Positions 19,521-29,735 are shown, numbered from the stretch's first letter. The stretch: DNA of 64,000 nucleotides from Rhizobium sp. L1K21 (GCF_024055895.1 NZ_JAMXLE010000001.1:1302001-1366000); one strand, 5' to 3'. Numbers and translations are program-made. Notes: generated by a model from the sequence alone, not told the origin.

Positions 19521-19549
19521 AGAAGGCCCGGCGACAAGCCGGGCCTTCT
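19521..19549. terminator. 12-bp perfect hairpin between convergent genes
   Basis: AGAAGGCCCGGC (19521-19532) pairs perfectly with GCCGGGCCTTCT (19538-19549) across a GACAA loop. It lies 5 bases after the 19117 gene and 31 bases past the BamE-like stop. No T-run follows, but stem strength suggests bidirectional termination. Confidence 0.7.
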
Positions 19550-19580
19550 CAAACCATTTGCGCGTCTGATTTGGCTGGCT

Positions 19581-20078
19581 CTAGGTTCCGCCGCTCAGCG
19601 CGTTGGCAATCGAGGCATTGCTCGGTCCACCGGAGAGAATCTGCTGGAGGAAGGTCATATCCTTGCCCGCCGTCGGCGTGGTTCTCGAAATCATGTCGAA
19701 AACCTTGCCGTCCTGGAGCGTATAGTGGCCGATGCGCTCAACGTTTCCATCGTTTCCGATGTAATAGGCAAGCACTGTCTGCTCCACCAGCTTCGGCTTC
19801 ATGAAAGCGACCGGGCGGGTGCGCTTTTGTGAAACGTAATAGAGAACTTCGTTGTCGAACGTCGCTGTGGCGGATGGTGTGCCCAGCGACAACAGCACCT
19901 GCTCCTTGCTCGAACCGACCGGGGCGAGCGCCAGGGTTTCGTCGTCGGCGACGAAGCCGTTATAGATAACATCGCTGGTCTGGCAGGACGTCATGGCAAG
20001 CGACGTCATCGTCAGACTCACACCCAGTGCAGCGATGCGCAGAAATTTCGACCGGTTTGCAGCGATCCGTTGATTCAA
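19581..20078 (-). CDS. bamE: BamE/SmpA-OmlA family outer membrane lipoprotein
   Basis: 165 aa. A long basic N-region, a hydrophobic helix and a lipobox-like LAMTSCQT put the lipidated Cys near residue 32. The body has the BamE pattern: LAPVGSSKEQVLLSLGTPSATATFDNEVLYYV, then a beta hairpin, VERIGHYTLQDGKVFDMI. BamE is a lipoprotein of the beta-barrel assembly machine (established). The C-terminal tail of about 35 residues is extra. The family is recognised by pattern. Confidence 0.82.
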   Translation of the reverse strand: MNQRIAANRSKFLRIAALGVSLTMTSLAMTSCQTSDVIYNGFVADDETLALAPVGSSKEQVLLSLGTPSATATFDNEVLYYVSQKRTRPVAFMKPKLVEQTVLAYYIGNDGNVERIGHYTLQDGKVFDMISRTTPTAGKDMTFLQQILSGGPSNASIANALSGGT

Positions 20079-20289
20079 CGGGTGCCTCCCTCAATATCTA
20101 GGCAATGGTTGGCATGCTTTTTTGTCTGATTTCAGGCCTGCTGAAAAGATCAACAAGGTTAAATCAGGGGTATTGCGCATGCTTTGCCATTGCAATTCAC
20201 AACGTTCTCGGTAAACCAGCTTCAGCCTTCATGCAACAAGGCGAAACCGCCGTTTGCTGCTTTTCATTAGATCGAACTCGGGCTTTTTC

Positions 20290-20823
20290 ATGTTTTTCGG
20301 ACTCTTCGGCAAAAAAAACAGCAACCGCGTTATCGTTGAGCGGCAATATGCGAATTTGACGGCGGGGGCGCGCCAGCCGGCATTTTATGCCAGCATGGAC
20401 GTGCCCGACACGGTCATGGGGCGTTTCGAGATGCTTTCGCTTGCATTGATCCTTTATTTTCGGCGCACCGCAGAAGGATCGCGGAGCGGTCATGAGATCG
20501 CTCAGGAAATCGTCGATGCCTTCTTTGAGGATCTCGACCATTCGATTCGCGAGCTGGGCGTGGGCGATCTCAGCGTTCCCAAACGGATGAAAAAGCTTGC
20601 CTCCATGTTTTATGGTCGGCTGGAAGCTTATTCGAAAGCACTTGATGCGCAGGACGGCGAACTGCTAGCAGCAGCATTGAAGCGCAATTTTCATCCGCAA
20701 AACGATGCTGCACCGGCAATGGACAAGCTCGCGGCCTATGCCATCCATGCGGAGACACATTTAAAGACGCTCAGCGAGGATGTGATCGCCACCGGCGAGG
20801 CGCTTCTGCCTGAAGCGCAGTAG
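20290..20823 (+). CDS. ubiquinol-cytochrome c chaperone (Cbp3/UQCC1 family)
   Basis: 177 aa; family members assist cytochrome b and bc1 complex assembly. Recognisable blocks are ARQPAFYASMDVPDTVMGRFEMLSLA, EIAQEIVDAFFEDLDHSIRELGVGDLSVPKRMKKLASMFYGR and a helical tail. ATG 20290 (MFFGLFGKK) is chosen since upstream codons show no similarity. It is 17 bases before the YceD gene, the usual alphaproteobacterial pairing, leading into plsX-fabH. Confidence 0.88.
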   Translation: MFFGLFGKKNSNRVIVERQYANLTAGARQPAFYASMDVPDTVMGRFEMLSLALILYFRRTAEGSRSGHEIAQEIVDAFFEDLDHSIRELGVGDLSVPKRMKKLASMFYGRLEAYSKALDAQDGELLAAALKRNFHPQNDAAPAMDKLAAYAIHAETHLKTLSEDVIATGEALLPEAQ

Positions 20824-20840
20824 AAGAAAGGCTTTGAGCC

Positions 20841-21392
20841 ATGGCAAACAAAGAAATCGCACCGTTTTCCTATAAGGTGAAAGTCGGCCACGTTTCGGCC
20901 AATCCGGTCACCGTGACCTTGAAGGCCAATGAGGCGGAGCGGGCAGGTCTCGCCTTGATCTGGGACGTTGAAGCGGTCAAGGAACTGGAGGCCGAGCTTC
21001 ACATCGCGCGCTGGAAGAAGGACGGTGTGCGCCTGAAGGGTGAGGTCGCCGCGACAATTGTGCAGAAATGCGTTGTCACGCTGGCGCCGGTCGAATCGGA
21101 AATCCGCGAAACGGTGGATCAGGTCTATGTGCCGGAAGGCTCACGGCTTGCCCGTCATGTTTTCAACGAAAGCGGCGAAATGGTGCTGGACCCGGAGGGT
21201 GACGATATTCCCGAGACATTTAGCGGGGATGCGATCGACGCCGGTGTCGCGGTCAGTGAATTCGTGGCGCTTGCCATCGATCCCTATCCGCGGGCGCCGG
21301 GTGCAGAATTTGAGTCGCACATTGAAAGCGATGATGCGACTGACAAAAAACCGTCGCCATTTGCAGTGTTAAAAGAGTGGAAGAAGGACTGA
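20841..21392 (+). CDS. YceD/DUF177 family protein
   Basis: 183 aa. DUF177 signature: conserved Cys in ATIVQKCVVTLAPVESEI near residue 80 and the acidic DPEGDDIPE stretch at about 115-123. The family is associated with 23S rRNA accumulation in plants and E. coli, and in many bacteria it precedes rpmF-plsX; here rpmF is absent and plsX follows after 163 bases. The start ATG 20841 has an AAAGG upstream. Confidence 0.88.
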   Translation: MANKEIAPFSYKVKVGHVSANPVTVTLKANEAERAGLALIWDVEAVKELEAELHIARWKKDGVRLKGEVAATIVQKCVVTLAPVESEIRETVDQVYVPEGSRLARHVFNESGEMVLDPEGDDIPETFSGDAIDAGVAVSEFVALAIDPYPRAPGAEFESHIESDDATDKKPSPFAVLKEWKKD

Positions 21393-21555
21393 TCTGTCAG
21401 GCTTTCGTTTCGTACAGCATTGCTTTGTGGGATTTGCATATTTTGATCTGGAATGGGTAAATCCCGGAGAAACTGACAGAATTCAGTTGTAGCTTCTCTG
21501 AAAAGCGTTATTTTGGCCCGCAATCCGGGGTCGGAGACTAAAGGAAAAGAGAAGA

Positions 21556-22617
21556 GTGGTAACAATATCTCTTGACGCCATGGGTGGCGACTTCGGTCCG
21601 CGCGTTGTCATTCCGGGGGCCGCAAAGGCTCTGGAGCGCTATCCCGATATCAAGTTTGTCATTTATGGCGATGAAACAGAGTGTCTTTCGGCTCTGAATG
21701 AGTTTCCCAAGTTGGAAGCCAGTTGCGAATTCGTTGCTTGCGAGATTGCCATCGGCATGGACGAAAAGCCGAGCCAGGCGCTGCGTCGCGGGCGCTATAA
21801 ATCCTCCATGTGGCAGGCGATCGATGCGGTCAAAGCCGGGCATGCGGACGCTGCGGTCTCTGCCGGCAATACGGGTGCCCTGATGGCGATGGCCCTGTTT
21901 TGCCTGCGCACGCTTGCCAATATCGAGCGGCCGGCACTGGCCGGTGTTTGGCCCACGTTGAAGGGCGAAAGCATCGTGCTTGACGTGGGTGCGACGATTG
22001 GTGCCGATGCCCAGCAACTCGTTGATTTTTCGATCATGGGTGCGGCCATGTCGCGTTCGCTGTTTGAATTGAAGCGGCCAAGCGTTGGGCTTCTCAATGT
22101 TGGCGTCGAAGAGGTCAAGGGCCTCGATGAAATCAGAGAGGCCGGTCGTCTCCTGCGCGAGGCCAATGTTGACACGCTGGATTATACCGGCTTCGTGGAA
22201 GGCGATGATATCGGCAAAGGGACGGTCGATGTGGTCGTGACCGAAGGGTTTACCGGCAATATCGCGCTGAAAACGGCCGAAGGTACGGCGCGCCAGTTTG
22301 CCGAACTGCTGCGTTCGGCCATGTCGCGCTCGCTGTTTGCCAAGATCGGCTATCTCTTCGCAAAGAGTGCATTCAACAGGCTTCGCGAAAAGACCGATCC
22401 GCGAAAGGTCAATGGTGCTGTCTTCCTCGGTCTGAACGGTATTGTGATTAAAAGTCACGGCGGTACGGATGCGGAAGGCATCGCGGCTGCGATTGCCGTT
22501 GCCTATGACATGGCGCGCAACAAACTGAATCAGAAGATCGAAGACGATCTGAAAAAATATCATGCCAAACGTGTTCCGCCGCCGGCAAACGTTCAGCATG
22601 AATCCGGAGTTGAATGA
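21556..22617 (+). CDS. plsX: phosphate acyltransferase PlsX
   Basis: 353 aa; makes acyl-phosphate from acyl-ACP for phospholipid synthesis. Typical features: [16 protein letters not shown] at the start, [33 protein letters not shown], and [15 protein letters not shown]. The start is GTG 21556 preceded by AAGGAAAAGAGAAG. Its stop overlaps the fabH start by 4 bases (ATGA), so translation is coupled. Confidence 0.96.
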   Translation: MVTISLDAMGGDFGPRVVIPGAAKALERYPDIKFVIYGDETECLSALNEFPKLEASCEFVACEIAIGMDEKPSQALRRGRYKSSMWQAIDAVKAGHADAAVSAGNTGALMAMALFCLRTLANIERPALAGVWPTLKGESIVLDVGATIGADAQQLVDFSIMGAAMSRSLFELKRPSVGLLNVGVEEVKGLDEIREAGRLLREANVDTLDYTGFVEGDDIGKGTVDVVVTEGFTGNIALKTAEGTARQFAELLRSAMSRSLFAKIGYLFAKSAFNRLREKTDPRKVNGAVFLGLNGIVIKSHGGTDAEGIAAAIAVAYDMARNKLNQKIEDDLKKYHAKRVPPPANVQHESGVE

Positions 22618-23591
22618 GCATGATCCGTTCTGTAGTGCGCGGCTTTGGTGCCGCTTTGCCCAAGCGCGCTGTCGCCAACCGCGACATGGAAGACAAGGTT
22701 GCAACCTCTGACGAGTGGATTGTTCAGCGTACCGGCATCCGCCAGCGTTACATTGCAGGCGAGGGGGAAACCACGGCGTCGCTAGGCGAGGCCGCGGCGC
22801 GTGCGGCGCTTGAAAATGCCGGCCTTGTGCCTGACGATATCGATCTGATCATTCTGGCGACATCGACGCCGGACAACACCTTTCCGGCAACCGCCGTCAA
22901 CATTCAGGACCGGCTTGGTATCCGCCATGGGGCAGCGTTCGATTTGCAGGCGGTCTGTTCGGGTTTCGTCTACGCCGTCACCACGGCAGACCTCTACCTC
23001 AGGGGCGGCCAGGCCAAGCGCGCCTTGGTGATCGGGTCGGAAACATTTTCGCGCATTCTGGATTGGGAAGATCGCACCACCTGTGTCCTCTTTGGGGATG
23101 GTGCGGGTGCAATCGTTCTTGAAGCCGTCGAAAGCGAAGGAACGGTGGAGGATCGTGGCGTGTTGACTGCGCATCTGCGCTCGGATGGTGCTCACCGCGA
23201 GAAGCTTTATGTTGATGGTGGTCCCTCAACCACGGGTACAGTCGGTCACTTGCGCATGCAGGGGCGCGAAGTTTTCAAATATGCCGTTGGCATGATTACG
23301 GACGTCATCACCGATGCATTCGAGGCGGTAGACCTGCCGATCGAAAAACTGGATTGGCTCGTGCCGCATCAGGCCAATATCCGCATCATCGAAGGTTCGG
23401 CCAAGAAGCTCGGCATTCCGATGGAAAAGGTGGTTGTCACGGTCGACAAACACGGCAACACCTCGGCTGCGTCCATTCCTCTGGCGCTCAACGAAGCGGC
23501 GGCGGACGGGCGCATCAAGAAAGGCGATCTGGTGCTGCTCGAAGCGATGGGCGGCGGGTTTACCTGGGGTTCTGTCCTGCTACGCTGGTAA
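22614..23591 (+). CDS. fabH: 3-oxoacyl-ACP synthase III
   Basis: 325 aa (323 if the second ATG, 22620, is used); starts fatty acid synthesis by condensing acetyl-CoA with malonyl-ACP. Catalytic residues: Cys115 in [11 protein letters not shown], His in [10 protein letters not shown], Asn in [12 protein letters not shown]; glycine-rich ending [13 protein letters not shown]. Overlaps plsX by 4 bases. It is about 130 bases upstream of ihfA, which has its own leader. Confidence 0.96.
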   Translation: MSMIRSVVRGFGAALPKRAVANRDMEDKVATSDEWIVQRTGIRQRYIAGEGETTASLGEAAARAALENAGLVPDDIDLIILATSTPDNTFPATAVNIQDRLGIRHGAAFDLQAVCSGFVYAVTTADLYLRGGQAKRALVIGSETFSRILDWEDRTTCVLFGDGAGAIVLEAVESEGTVEDRGVLTAHLRSDGAHREKLYVDGGPSTTGTVGHLRMQGREVFKYAVGMITDVITDAFEAVDLPIEKLDWLVPHQANIRIIEGSAKKLGIPMEKVVVTVDKHGNTSAASIPLALNEAAADGRIKKGDLVLLEAMGGGFTWGSVLLRW

Positions 23592-23720
23592 GGGCCGTTC
23601 AACCGGAAATGACAGCATGCTTTGCGTTTTTGGAATGAATTTGTACACACTCCTTGACCAGCGTTGACAAGCCCAATAGTCTTCGCCTTTGTGGGAGCAT
23701 TAAAAATAAGAGTTTTCTAA

Positions 23721-24050
23721 ATGAGCGGCAAAACTATTACGCGCGCCGATCTGGCTGAGGCGGTCTTTCGCAAGGTTGGCCTTTCTCGCGGCGAGTCCGC
23801 GGAGATGGTCGAAACCATTCTGGAAGAAATCTGCAAGGCGATCGTCAGGGGAGAGACGGTCAAGCTTTCGTCTTTCGCAACATTTCAGGTTCGGGAAAAA
23901 AATGAGCGCGTGGGGCGAAACCCCAAGACCGGCGAAGAAGTGCCGATCTCGCCACGCCGTGTCATGACGTTCAAGGCGTCCAATGTTCTCAAGCAGCGTA
24001 TTTTGAAAGCGCACCAGAACCGCAGCAAGAAAAAGGCTGCAGCGTCTTAA
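23721..24050 (+). CDS. ihfA: integration host factor alpha subunit
   Basis: 109 aa HU/IHF family DNA-bending protein. It starts [18 protein letters not shown], carries the arm with the intercalating Pro in [22 protein letters not shown], and ends in a Lys/Ala-rich tail. Followed by a MerR-type regulator, the common alphaproteobacterial order fabH-ihfA-merR. Confidence 0.96.
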   Translation: MSGKTITRADLAEAVFRKVGLSRGESAEMVETILEEICKAIVRGETVKLSSFATFQVREKNERVGRNPKTGEEVPISPRRVMTFKASNVLKQRILKAHQNRSKKKAAAS

Positions 24051-24076
24051 AGGAAGCGTCTTTTCGCTCTTCTCTT

Positions 24077-24107
24077 CGCCCAGTCTCTGGAACGGGCGTC
24101 TTTCTTT
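24077..24107 (+). terminator. weak terminator-like hairpin after ihfA
   Basis: CGCCC (24077-24081) pairs with GGGCG (24094-24098), followed by TCTTTCTTTG. The stem is short and the loop is 12 bases. Confidence 0.35.
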
Positions 24108-24248
24108 GTCAATTTGTGAGATTTCCACAGCCTCGGTTCATTGCACGGGCCGGATGTGGATTTTTGCATCAAGTTTTCTCTACAATGATTTGAATTAGCC
24201 CATGATTCGATAAATGTTGGATGTGCTGGCCATATCCTGGAGGATGCG

Positions 24249-24776
24249 TTGGAAAAGAGCCCCGATGCTTTTCGCACCATTAGCGAGGTTGCAGACGATC
24301 TCGATCTGCCGCAGCACGTTCTTCGCTTCTGGGAAACACGGTTTCCGCAGATAAAACCGATGAAGCGCGGCGGCGGTCGCCGCTATTACCGTCCCGACGA
24401 TGTCGATCTACTCAAGGGCATTCGGCATCTGCTCTACGACCACGGCTACACCATCAAGGGTGTTCAGAAGATGTTGAAGGCCAACGGCGTTCGCTTCGTG
24501 ATTGCCGTTGGCAGCGGGGACCTTGAGGCCGCAGAAGCATTGGCAGCGTCCAATGCAGCGCAGGAAACCACGAAGGCACCGGAAAAGATCGAGGAAGACC
24601 ATCTTGTCGGTCAGGCTAAAGCGCCGACCTCGCGCCGCTTTTTCGGCTTTGGCGGATCGTCCGCCGAGGCCCAGTCTGGTGTAAAGCCGCCGATTGGTGA
24701 TGAAGACAAGACGCTTTTGCAGGAGGCGCTTTACGATCTTCTGGAGTGCAAGCGGCTTCTCGATCAGGTTCGCTAG
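24249..24776 (+). CDS. MerR-family transcriptional regulator
   Basis: 175 aa. The N-terminal MerR helix-turn-helix ([25 protein letters not shown], about 8-32, then [19 protein letters not shown]) is followed by a short dimer helix and a low-complexity C-terminal half without the usual metal-binding cysteines. The last ~25 residues ([20 protein letters not shown]) form a helix. The start is TTG 24249 with GGAGG at about 24237-24241. The effector is unknown; position after ihfA is conserved. Confidence 0.88.
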   Translation: MEKSPDAFRTISEVADDLDLPQHVLRFWETRFPQIKPMKRGGGRRYYRPDDVDLLKGIRHLLYDHGYTIKGVQKMLKANGVRFVIAVGSGDLEAAEALAASNAAQETTKAPEKIEEDHLVGQAKAPTSRRFFGFGGSSAEAQSGVKPPIGDEDKTLLQEALYDLLECKRLLDQVR

Positions 24777-24815
24777 ACTGTTTCAGTTTTTGACTGAAAC
24801 AGTCTAGATTTTTTC
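24773..24815 (+). terminator. strong Rho-independent terminator overlapping the merR stop codon
   Basis: A perfect 15-bp stem, 24773-24787 with 24793-24807, has a TTTTG loop and is followed by ATTTTTTC. The stop codon TAG (24774-24776) lies inside the 5' arm. Confidence 0.92.
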
Positions 24816-24911
24816 GCTCACGCCAATTGCGCTTTGCGCAATGCTCCACTGGGGCGGCGTATTAGCGCCGGGCGACGCTTGTGGCCTGGCGCGCTTCAAT
24901 TAAAAGCTGAA

Positions 24912-24955
24912 CCGCTCACCCGGACGATGCTCTAGAACATCGTCCGGGTGAGCGG
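24912..24955 (-). terminator. 18-bp perfect palindrome, terminator of the GFA-family gene
   Basis: CCGCTCACCCGGACGATG (24912-24929) pairs perfectly with 24938-24955; the 8-base loop contains TCTAGA. Read on the minus strand it starts 3 bases after the GFA-gene stop and is followed by TTCAGCTTTT. A 7-bp hairpin (ATTGCGC/GCGCAAT) lies further left near 24828-24844. Confidence 0.7.
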
Positions 24956-24957
24956 CT

Positions 24958-25398
24958 TCATCCTGTTGGCGATCCTGGCAGTTGCGGACGCTGTTCCAGA
25001 TCGACGTCCCAGTCGGCCCTGCTGTGACAGAAAATATGAGCATCGGGGGCTATCGCGACTTTGGTATCGAGGCTTCCGGCCGGCACCACCACCAGCGCCC
25101 CATTCATTTGCAAATTGGGCAAAGCCGAACCGCATCTGGAGCAGAAGCTCTTGTGATGTCGTGTGGAGGGAAGTTTGAATGTCGAGACGCTGCCCTCTCC
25201 GGAAATCCACGTCAGCTTGGCCTTGGTAGAAAACAGATTGGCCGCATGTGCCGATCCTGTGTCCTTCTGGCAATAGCTGCAATGGCAGAGAAAGAAATGT
25301 TCAAACTCTCCCTCAATCTCAAATTTTACGTGACCACAGAGACACGAGCCTGAATATTTCGCCGCCAATTTTGCATCCCGCCAAGATAGAATCGTCAC
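24958..25398 (-). CDS. GFA family (Gfa/CENP-V) zinc protein
   Basis: 146 aa. The zinc-binding pattern of the glutathione-dependent formaldehyde-activating family is complete: SCLCGHVKFEI (CxCG), CHCSYCQKDTGS (CxxC) and FCSRCGSAL (CxxC). The family binds glutathione adducts or other thiol-linked substrates; the substrate here is unknown. The start codon is GTG 25398, with only a weak Shine-Dalgarno, so the start is uncertain. It is convergent with merR. Confidence 0.85.
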   Translation of the reverse strand: MTILSWRDAKLAAKYSGSCLCGHVKFEIEGEFEHFFLCHCSYCQKDTGSAHAANLFSTKAKLTWISGEGSVSTFKLPSTRHHKSFCSRCGSALPNLQMNGALVVVPAGSLDTKVAIAPDAHIFCHSRADWDVDLEQRPQLPGSPTG

Positions 25399-25458
25399 CG
25401 ATCGTCGCGCAATGGCGGTGGTACGTAAATGTCTTTTATCTATGGAAGAGGGGATAAA

Positions 25459-25535
<77 letters not shown>

Positions 25536-25561
25536 ACCTGCCTCGTTGCCAAGGCACGCAC

Positions 25562-25590
25562 TCCATAGCCGGGAGATGTTCCATGCGCAA
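25562..25590 (-). promoter_or_regulatory. sigma70-type promoter of tRNA-Pro
   Basis: On the minus strand TTGCGC (25585-25590), a 17-base spacer, and TATGGA (25562-25567). The -10 box is 27 bases before the mature tRNA 5' end. Confidence 0.55.
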
Positions 25591-25665
25591 GGGGCAGGAT
25601 GCAAGAATTTTGGGTGTATTCAAGCGCAGACGTGTTTTGGCGCAGACAGCTATTTTCTCATTTTG

Positions 25666-26913
25666 TCAGACCGCCGCCGAGCGTCGTAATGCGCGCTGGA
25701 AATTATGTTCCAGCGCCCTGCAGCCCCAGATGATTCCGTAGAGAAGGTAAAAGTGCCGCCAATGGTCGGTGTCGATCACATTGCCGATCAGCGCATGGCC
25801 GAGCAGCGTGATCCAGGCAATCATCAGAAATGGCTGCCATGGTCGGTTGCGCAGCATGTATTTGAAGCCGATGGAAAGCGTCCAGAACAGCATGGTGATA
25901 TAGGTCACGAAGCCGAGCCAGCCGTAGGTCGTCAGCATTTTCAGCCAGGTATTGTGCTCATCTTCCCCGTAAATCTTGCCGAAGAGCAGGGGACCGATTC
26001 CGAGCGGGTGTTCCATGGACAACAGAAAGCCGATGCGGTGACGGTCGAAGCGCCCAAGATGACCGGCGTCATATGGTTTAACGAGCTGCGAGCGGTCGGC
26101 CAGCATGTCTGAGACCTGACTGAACTGTATGGCGATGGCAAACGCCGTCACCAGCAGCACAAAGCCCAGCATGGCAAGCACCAGCACCTTCAGCCGGAAG
26201 GCCGAGGTGCGCTCTTTCAGCAGCATGACCATCACCAGCATGACATTGGCAAAAGCATAGAGACCCCAGGCCGCACGGGAGAACGACAGAAGCACGGCCA
26301 TGGCGAGGATCATCAGGGCAGTGCCCCGGACGAAGGTCATCAGCCCCAGTTTGTCTTTCAAAATGCCGTAGAGCAGATAAAGCGATGGTGCCACCAGAAA
26401 GGGACCGAAAACGTTGGGGTCCTGAAACGCGCCCTTGGCGCGATCATAAAGGGTGAAGACTTCCGCGCCGGGAAAGGCGTGGAAGTAACCCAGAATGCCC
26501 AGAGTGCCGGTGATGAGGGCCGCGAGCGTCCAGAAGTTGAAGATCAGCGTGAGACGGCTGTGACGTTCCTCGATGATTGCGGCGTAGAAGACCGCGGTCA
26601 GCGCCAGGAAGATGTTGACCGCCAGGTACATCGGCCCGTCGGAGAGTTCGCGCATCTGTGTCAACGACAGCATGCAGCCGATTTCCAGCACGATGAGCAT
26701 GGTCAGAAGATAACTGGTGCTGCGCGAAATTTTCAGCCCGAGCAGAAACCAGAGGCCGACAAGGCCGGCCATGAACAGTTCATAAGGTGCGGGCTCGGAA
26801 ATGACGAAACCGGACAGGAATATACCTGTGGCCACGGCGGCCGACCCCAAGAGGCTCAGTGTCGCCGCTTGTGGCCGGAAGGGTTGACCTGTCCCGGTTT
26901 CAAGCGTGCTCAA
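25666..26913 (-). CDS. O-antigen ligase/polymerase-type membrane protein (Wzy/ExoQ-like)
   Basis: 415 aa, about 11-12 membrane helices with a larger periplasmic loop near 255-320 (Wzy_C region, with [14 protein letters not shown] and [18 protein letters not shown], where His in HNTWL is typical of this superfamily). Likely polymerises or ligates lipid-linked saccharide units at the periplasmic face. The start is TTG 26913, overlapping the stop of the priming transferase by 4 bases (TTGA), so the two are translationally coupled. Ligase versus polymerase cannot be decided; polymerase is favoured by the neighbours. Confidence 0.82.
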   Translation of the reverse strand: MSTLETGTGQPFRPQAATLSLLGSAAVATGIFLSGFVISEPAPYELFMAGLVGLWFLLGLKISRSTSYLLTMLIVLEIGCMLSLTQMRELSDGPMYLAVNIFLALTAVFYAAIIEERHSRLTLIFNFWTLAALITGTLGILGYFHAFPGAEVFTLYDRAKGAFQDPNVFGPFLVAPSLYLLYGILKDKLGLMTFVRGTALMILAMAVLLSFSRAAWGLYAFANVMLVMVMLLKERTSAFRLKVLVLAMLGFVLLVTAFAIAIQFSQVSDMLADRSQLVKPYDAGHLGRFDRHRIGFLLSMEHPLGIGPLLFGKIYGEDEHNTWLKMLTTYGWLGFVTYITMLFWTLSIGFKYMLRNRPWQPFLMIAWITLLGHALIGNVIDTDHWRHFYLLYGIIWGCRALEHNFQRALRRSAAV

Positions 26914-28484
26914 TATGCGTTCTCCGAGTTCAACAGCCGGATGGGCGTGAGGAACAGGATTTTCAGATCAAGCCACAAGGACCAGTTCTCGATATAATAG
27001 AGGTCGTAGGCGGTGCGGAATTTGATCTTCTCGTCACTGTCGATCTCGCCGCGCCAGCCGTTGATCTGCGCCCAGCCGGTGACACCGGGTTTGACCTTGT
27101 GACGGGCAAAGTAGCTTTCCACGACATTCACGTATTTAAGGTCGGCGGTCTGTGCGGCAACAGCGTGCGGGCGCGGACCCACAAGCGACAGGTCGCCCTT
27201 GAGAACGTTGAAGAACTGCGGCAGCTCATCGAGCGAAGATTTGCGCAGGAAACGACCGACGCGCGTCACCCGCGGGTCGTTTTTGGTCACGGCCTGCTTG
27301 GCAGACGGGTCGCTCATGTCGGTATACATGGAGCGGAACTTGTAGACGTTGATTTCCTCGTTGTTGAAGCCATGGCGCTTCTGGACAAAAAGTGCCGGGC
27401 CCTTCGATGTCGCCTTCACAGCAATTGCGCAGACCAGCATGACGGGCCAGAGCAGGAAAATGGCAAGGGAAGCAAAGAAGATGTCGAATGCGCGCTTGGC
27501 AACCGAATCCCAGTCGGCAATCGGTTTGTCGAAGATATCCAGCATCGGAACCTTGCCGACATGGGAATAGGCGCGCGGGCGGAAACGAAGCTTGTTGGCA
27601 TGGGCTGCAATACGAACGTCGACGGGGAGAACCCAGAGCCGCTTCATCAGGTCCATGATACGGTTTTCTGCCGTCAGCGGCAGCGAGATGATCATCATGT
27701 CAATCCGTGCGAGGCGGGCAAACTCGATCAGTTCATCAAAGGTGCCGAGTTTCAGATATCCGGCAATGAGGTCCGGTGAGCGCTTTGAATTGCGATCGTC
27801 GAAGATGCCGCAGATGCGAATGTCATTGTCAGGCTGTGCTTCGAGAGAACGGATGAGCGCCTTGGCCGGTTCGCCACCGCCAACAATGACCGCGCGCCGT
27901 TCCATGATGCCGTTGCGTCCCCATTTGCGCAGGGAAAAAGCAAGAACAGTGCGGGAGATCAACAGATAACCCAGAACGCCTGCAAACCAGCTGGCCAGGA
28001 CGACGGGGTGAAATTCTGCATTCTGGTTGAGGGCAAGGATAGCGCCGGCAATGCCGATGAAGGTGAGCGCCCAGGTGAGGATTGCACGGCGAAGCCCGCG
28101 CGATACCGAACGCAGAATGGGCATCTGATAGCAATCGGCGAATTGCATCATCAGCGTGTTGATCAGCGCTGCGGCGAGGATGAGCGCAGTGTAGGGTATG
28201 AACTGGCTCCATTCGGGAACCAGGTAAAGGCGCACGATGACGTGGCCGATCAGTGCGAAGCTGGCGATATCGATCAGCCTCACAGTACCGGCGATCATCG
28301 ATGGGGAAAAACTCTCCTCGGCGAACTGTTCAGCGATCTGGCGCGCCAGCGGGCTCAGCTCAGCGTGCTTGTCGCCGACGCCGGGCGCTGCGCTCTGCAA
28401 CTGCGAGACCTTGTTGCGCAGTTTTTCGATGTCGAATTGTTCCTGTTGCCCTAGCTGGTTCATGTCCCTGGTGCCCTTTTTCAC
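26910..28484 (-). CDS. undecaprenyl-phosphate hexose-1-phosphate transferase (WcaJ/ExoY type)
   Basis: 524-aa polyprenol-P sugar transferase that starts repeat-unit assembly. Four N-terminal helices (about 85-190) are followed by a CoA-binding/Rossmann-like domain (RRAVIVGGGEPAKALIRSL) and the catalytic C-terminal domain: KRAFDIFFASLAIFLLWP reentrant helix, KSSLDELPQFFNVLKGDLSLVGPRP and VKPGVTGWAQINGWRGE. The sugar (glucose or galactose) cannot be told. Start ATG 28484; an internal ATG at 28463 is an alternative. Coupled to the downstream polymerase. Confidence 0.92.
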   Translation of the reverse strand: MKKGTRDMNQLGQQEQFDIEKLRNKVSQLQSAAPGVGDKHAELSPLARQIAEQFAEESFSPSMIAGTVRLIDIASFALIGHVIVRLYLVPEWSQFIPYTALILAAALINTLMMQFADCYQMPILRSVSRGLRRAILTWALTFIGIAGAILALNQNAEFHPVVLASWFAGVLGYLLISRTVLAFSLRKWGRNGIMERRAVIVGGGEPAKALIRSLEAQPDNDIRICGIFDDRNSKRSPDLIAGYLKLGTFDELIEFARLARIDMMIISLPLTAENRIMDLMKRLWVLPVDVRIAAHANKLRFRPRAYSHVGKVPMLDIFDKPIADWDSVAKRAFDIFFASLAIFLLWPVMLVCAIAVKATSKGPALFVQKRHGFNNEEINVYKFRSMYTDMSDPSAKQAVTKNDPRVTRVGRFLRKSSLDELPQFFNVLKGDLSLVGPRPHAVAAQTADLKYVNVVESYFARHKVKPGVTGWAQINGWRGEIDSDEKIKFRTAYDLYYIENWSLWLDLKILFLTPIRLLNSENAY

Positions 28485-28589
28485 GGCTTTGCAGCCATGA
28501 TGGGCTCAGAGATTGAATATTTTGATTAAAAAGGAGACTAAGTTCGGCAATCCTGAAACTATGGTTTTCAGAGCGTTAACAGCGCCGGA

Positions 28590-29732
28590 TCAGGCCTGAT
28601 CGGCGAGGATTTCGCGATAGATCGCCATGATATCGGAGGCCATATGTTCGCGCGAGAATTTTTGCCGGAAGAATTCGGGGTCCGGCATCATGCGCTTTGC
28701 CCAGTCGTCATGGTTGTGAACTGACTCGGCCATTACCTCGGCAAGTCGGTCCACATCGCCCGGCGGCACAAGACCGGGATTTCCGCGGCCCAGAATTTCA
28801 GGTACGCCGCCGACGCCGAAAGCAATGACAGGTAGACCGGCTGCAATGGCTTCAAGCACGATATAGGGCAGGGTATCGCCGCGCGAGGAGAGAACGACTG
28901 TGCGAACCTTTTCAAAGGCATCGCGCTGGCGCTGCGAAGGGAAAATGGGAATACGGCGGCCATAACCCTGATTGACCGCAAAGTCCCGGTATTTGGCCTC
29001 ATCCGGTCCGTCGCCGATCATCAGTGCCGAGAGCGGGCGACCGGCCTTGCGTTCGGCCTCGGCGAAGGCGTTGATGAAGAGATCTGGTCCCTTCAGATCG
29101 CGCAGCATGCCGATGAAGAGAAAGTCGCGGCGGTCTGAAGCGGGCGTCACCGGCTCGAACTCTTCAGGCTTGAGGCCGTTATAGACGACGCGCATGCGGG
29201 CCGGTTTGCCGATCTGGCGGATGAAGACGTCGCGCTCATAGGCGCAGACGAAGACCATCGCATCGCCAAAACGCTTCAAGAGCCGTTCCAACGTGAAGAC
29301 AACGGCGCCTTTGATGCCCTTGCCGACAAAATGCATGCTGCCGCCATGGGGGGAATAGAGGCGGGCTACGCGATACTTGTTTGCCCGCAAGGCTGAGCCG
29401 ATGACGCGGGCCAGAGCGCCGCCCTTGGCGCCGTGGCCGTGCAGTACATCCGGCTGCAAGCTCTTGATTTGTTTATACGCGCTCCACAGGGCCGCGAGGT
29501 CGGAAGGGCCAACGGACCTGCCGATGGGAAGACGTGTGACGCCGAGTGCAAGATCGCCCTGGATCTCCTCGAAAAGCTTGTCTTCGAAGCTGCCGCCCGT
29601 GGTGCTGTCACACAGAATTCCAACCTGATGACCTGCGCGCGAATGCTCATAAACGAGATCGCGCACGTGGCGGAATATTCCACCAACAGGCGACCTGAAG
29701 CAGTGGATTATGCGGAGACTTTCACCATCCAT
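28590..29732 (-). CDS. family 4-like glycosyltransferase
   Basis: 380 aa, GT-B fold. N-terminal domain with the GGIFRHVRDL glycine loop; C-terminal donor domain with FLFIGMLRDLKGPDLFINAF, LMIGDGPDEAKY and the acceptor/donor helix GDTLPYIVLEAIAAGLPVIAFGVGGVPEIL, a variant of the E-x7-E motif with Asp in place of the first Glu. Cytoplasmic; adds a sugar to the lipid-linked intermediate. The only non-priming transferase in the cluster. It starts 3 bases past the stop of the export lipoprotein gene. Confidence 0.9.
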   Translation of the reverse strand: MDGESLRIIHCFRSPVGGIFRHVRDLVYEHSRAGHQVGILCDSTTGGSFEDKLFEEIQGDLALGVTRLPIGRSVGPSDLAALWSAYKQIKSLQPDVLHGHGAKGGALARVIGSALRANKYRVARLYSPHGGSMHFVGKGIKGAVVFTLERLLKRFGDAMVFVCAYERDVFIRQIGKPARMRVVYNGLKPEEFEPVTPASDRRDFLFIGMLRDLKGPDLFINAFAEAERKAGRPLSALMIGDGPDEAKYRDFAVNQGYGRRIPIFPSQRQRDAFEKVRTVVLSSRGDTLPYIVLEAIAAGLPVIAFGVGGVPEILGRGNPGLVPPGDVDRLAEVMAESVHNHDDWAKRMMPDPEFFRQKFSREHMASDIMAIYREILADQA

Positions 29733-29735
29733 GAA

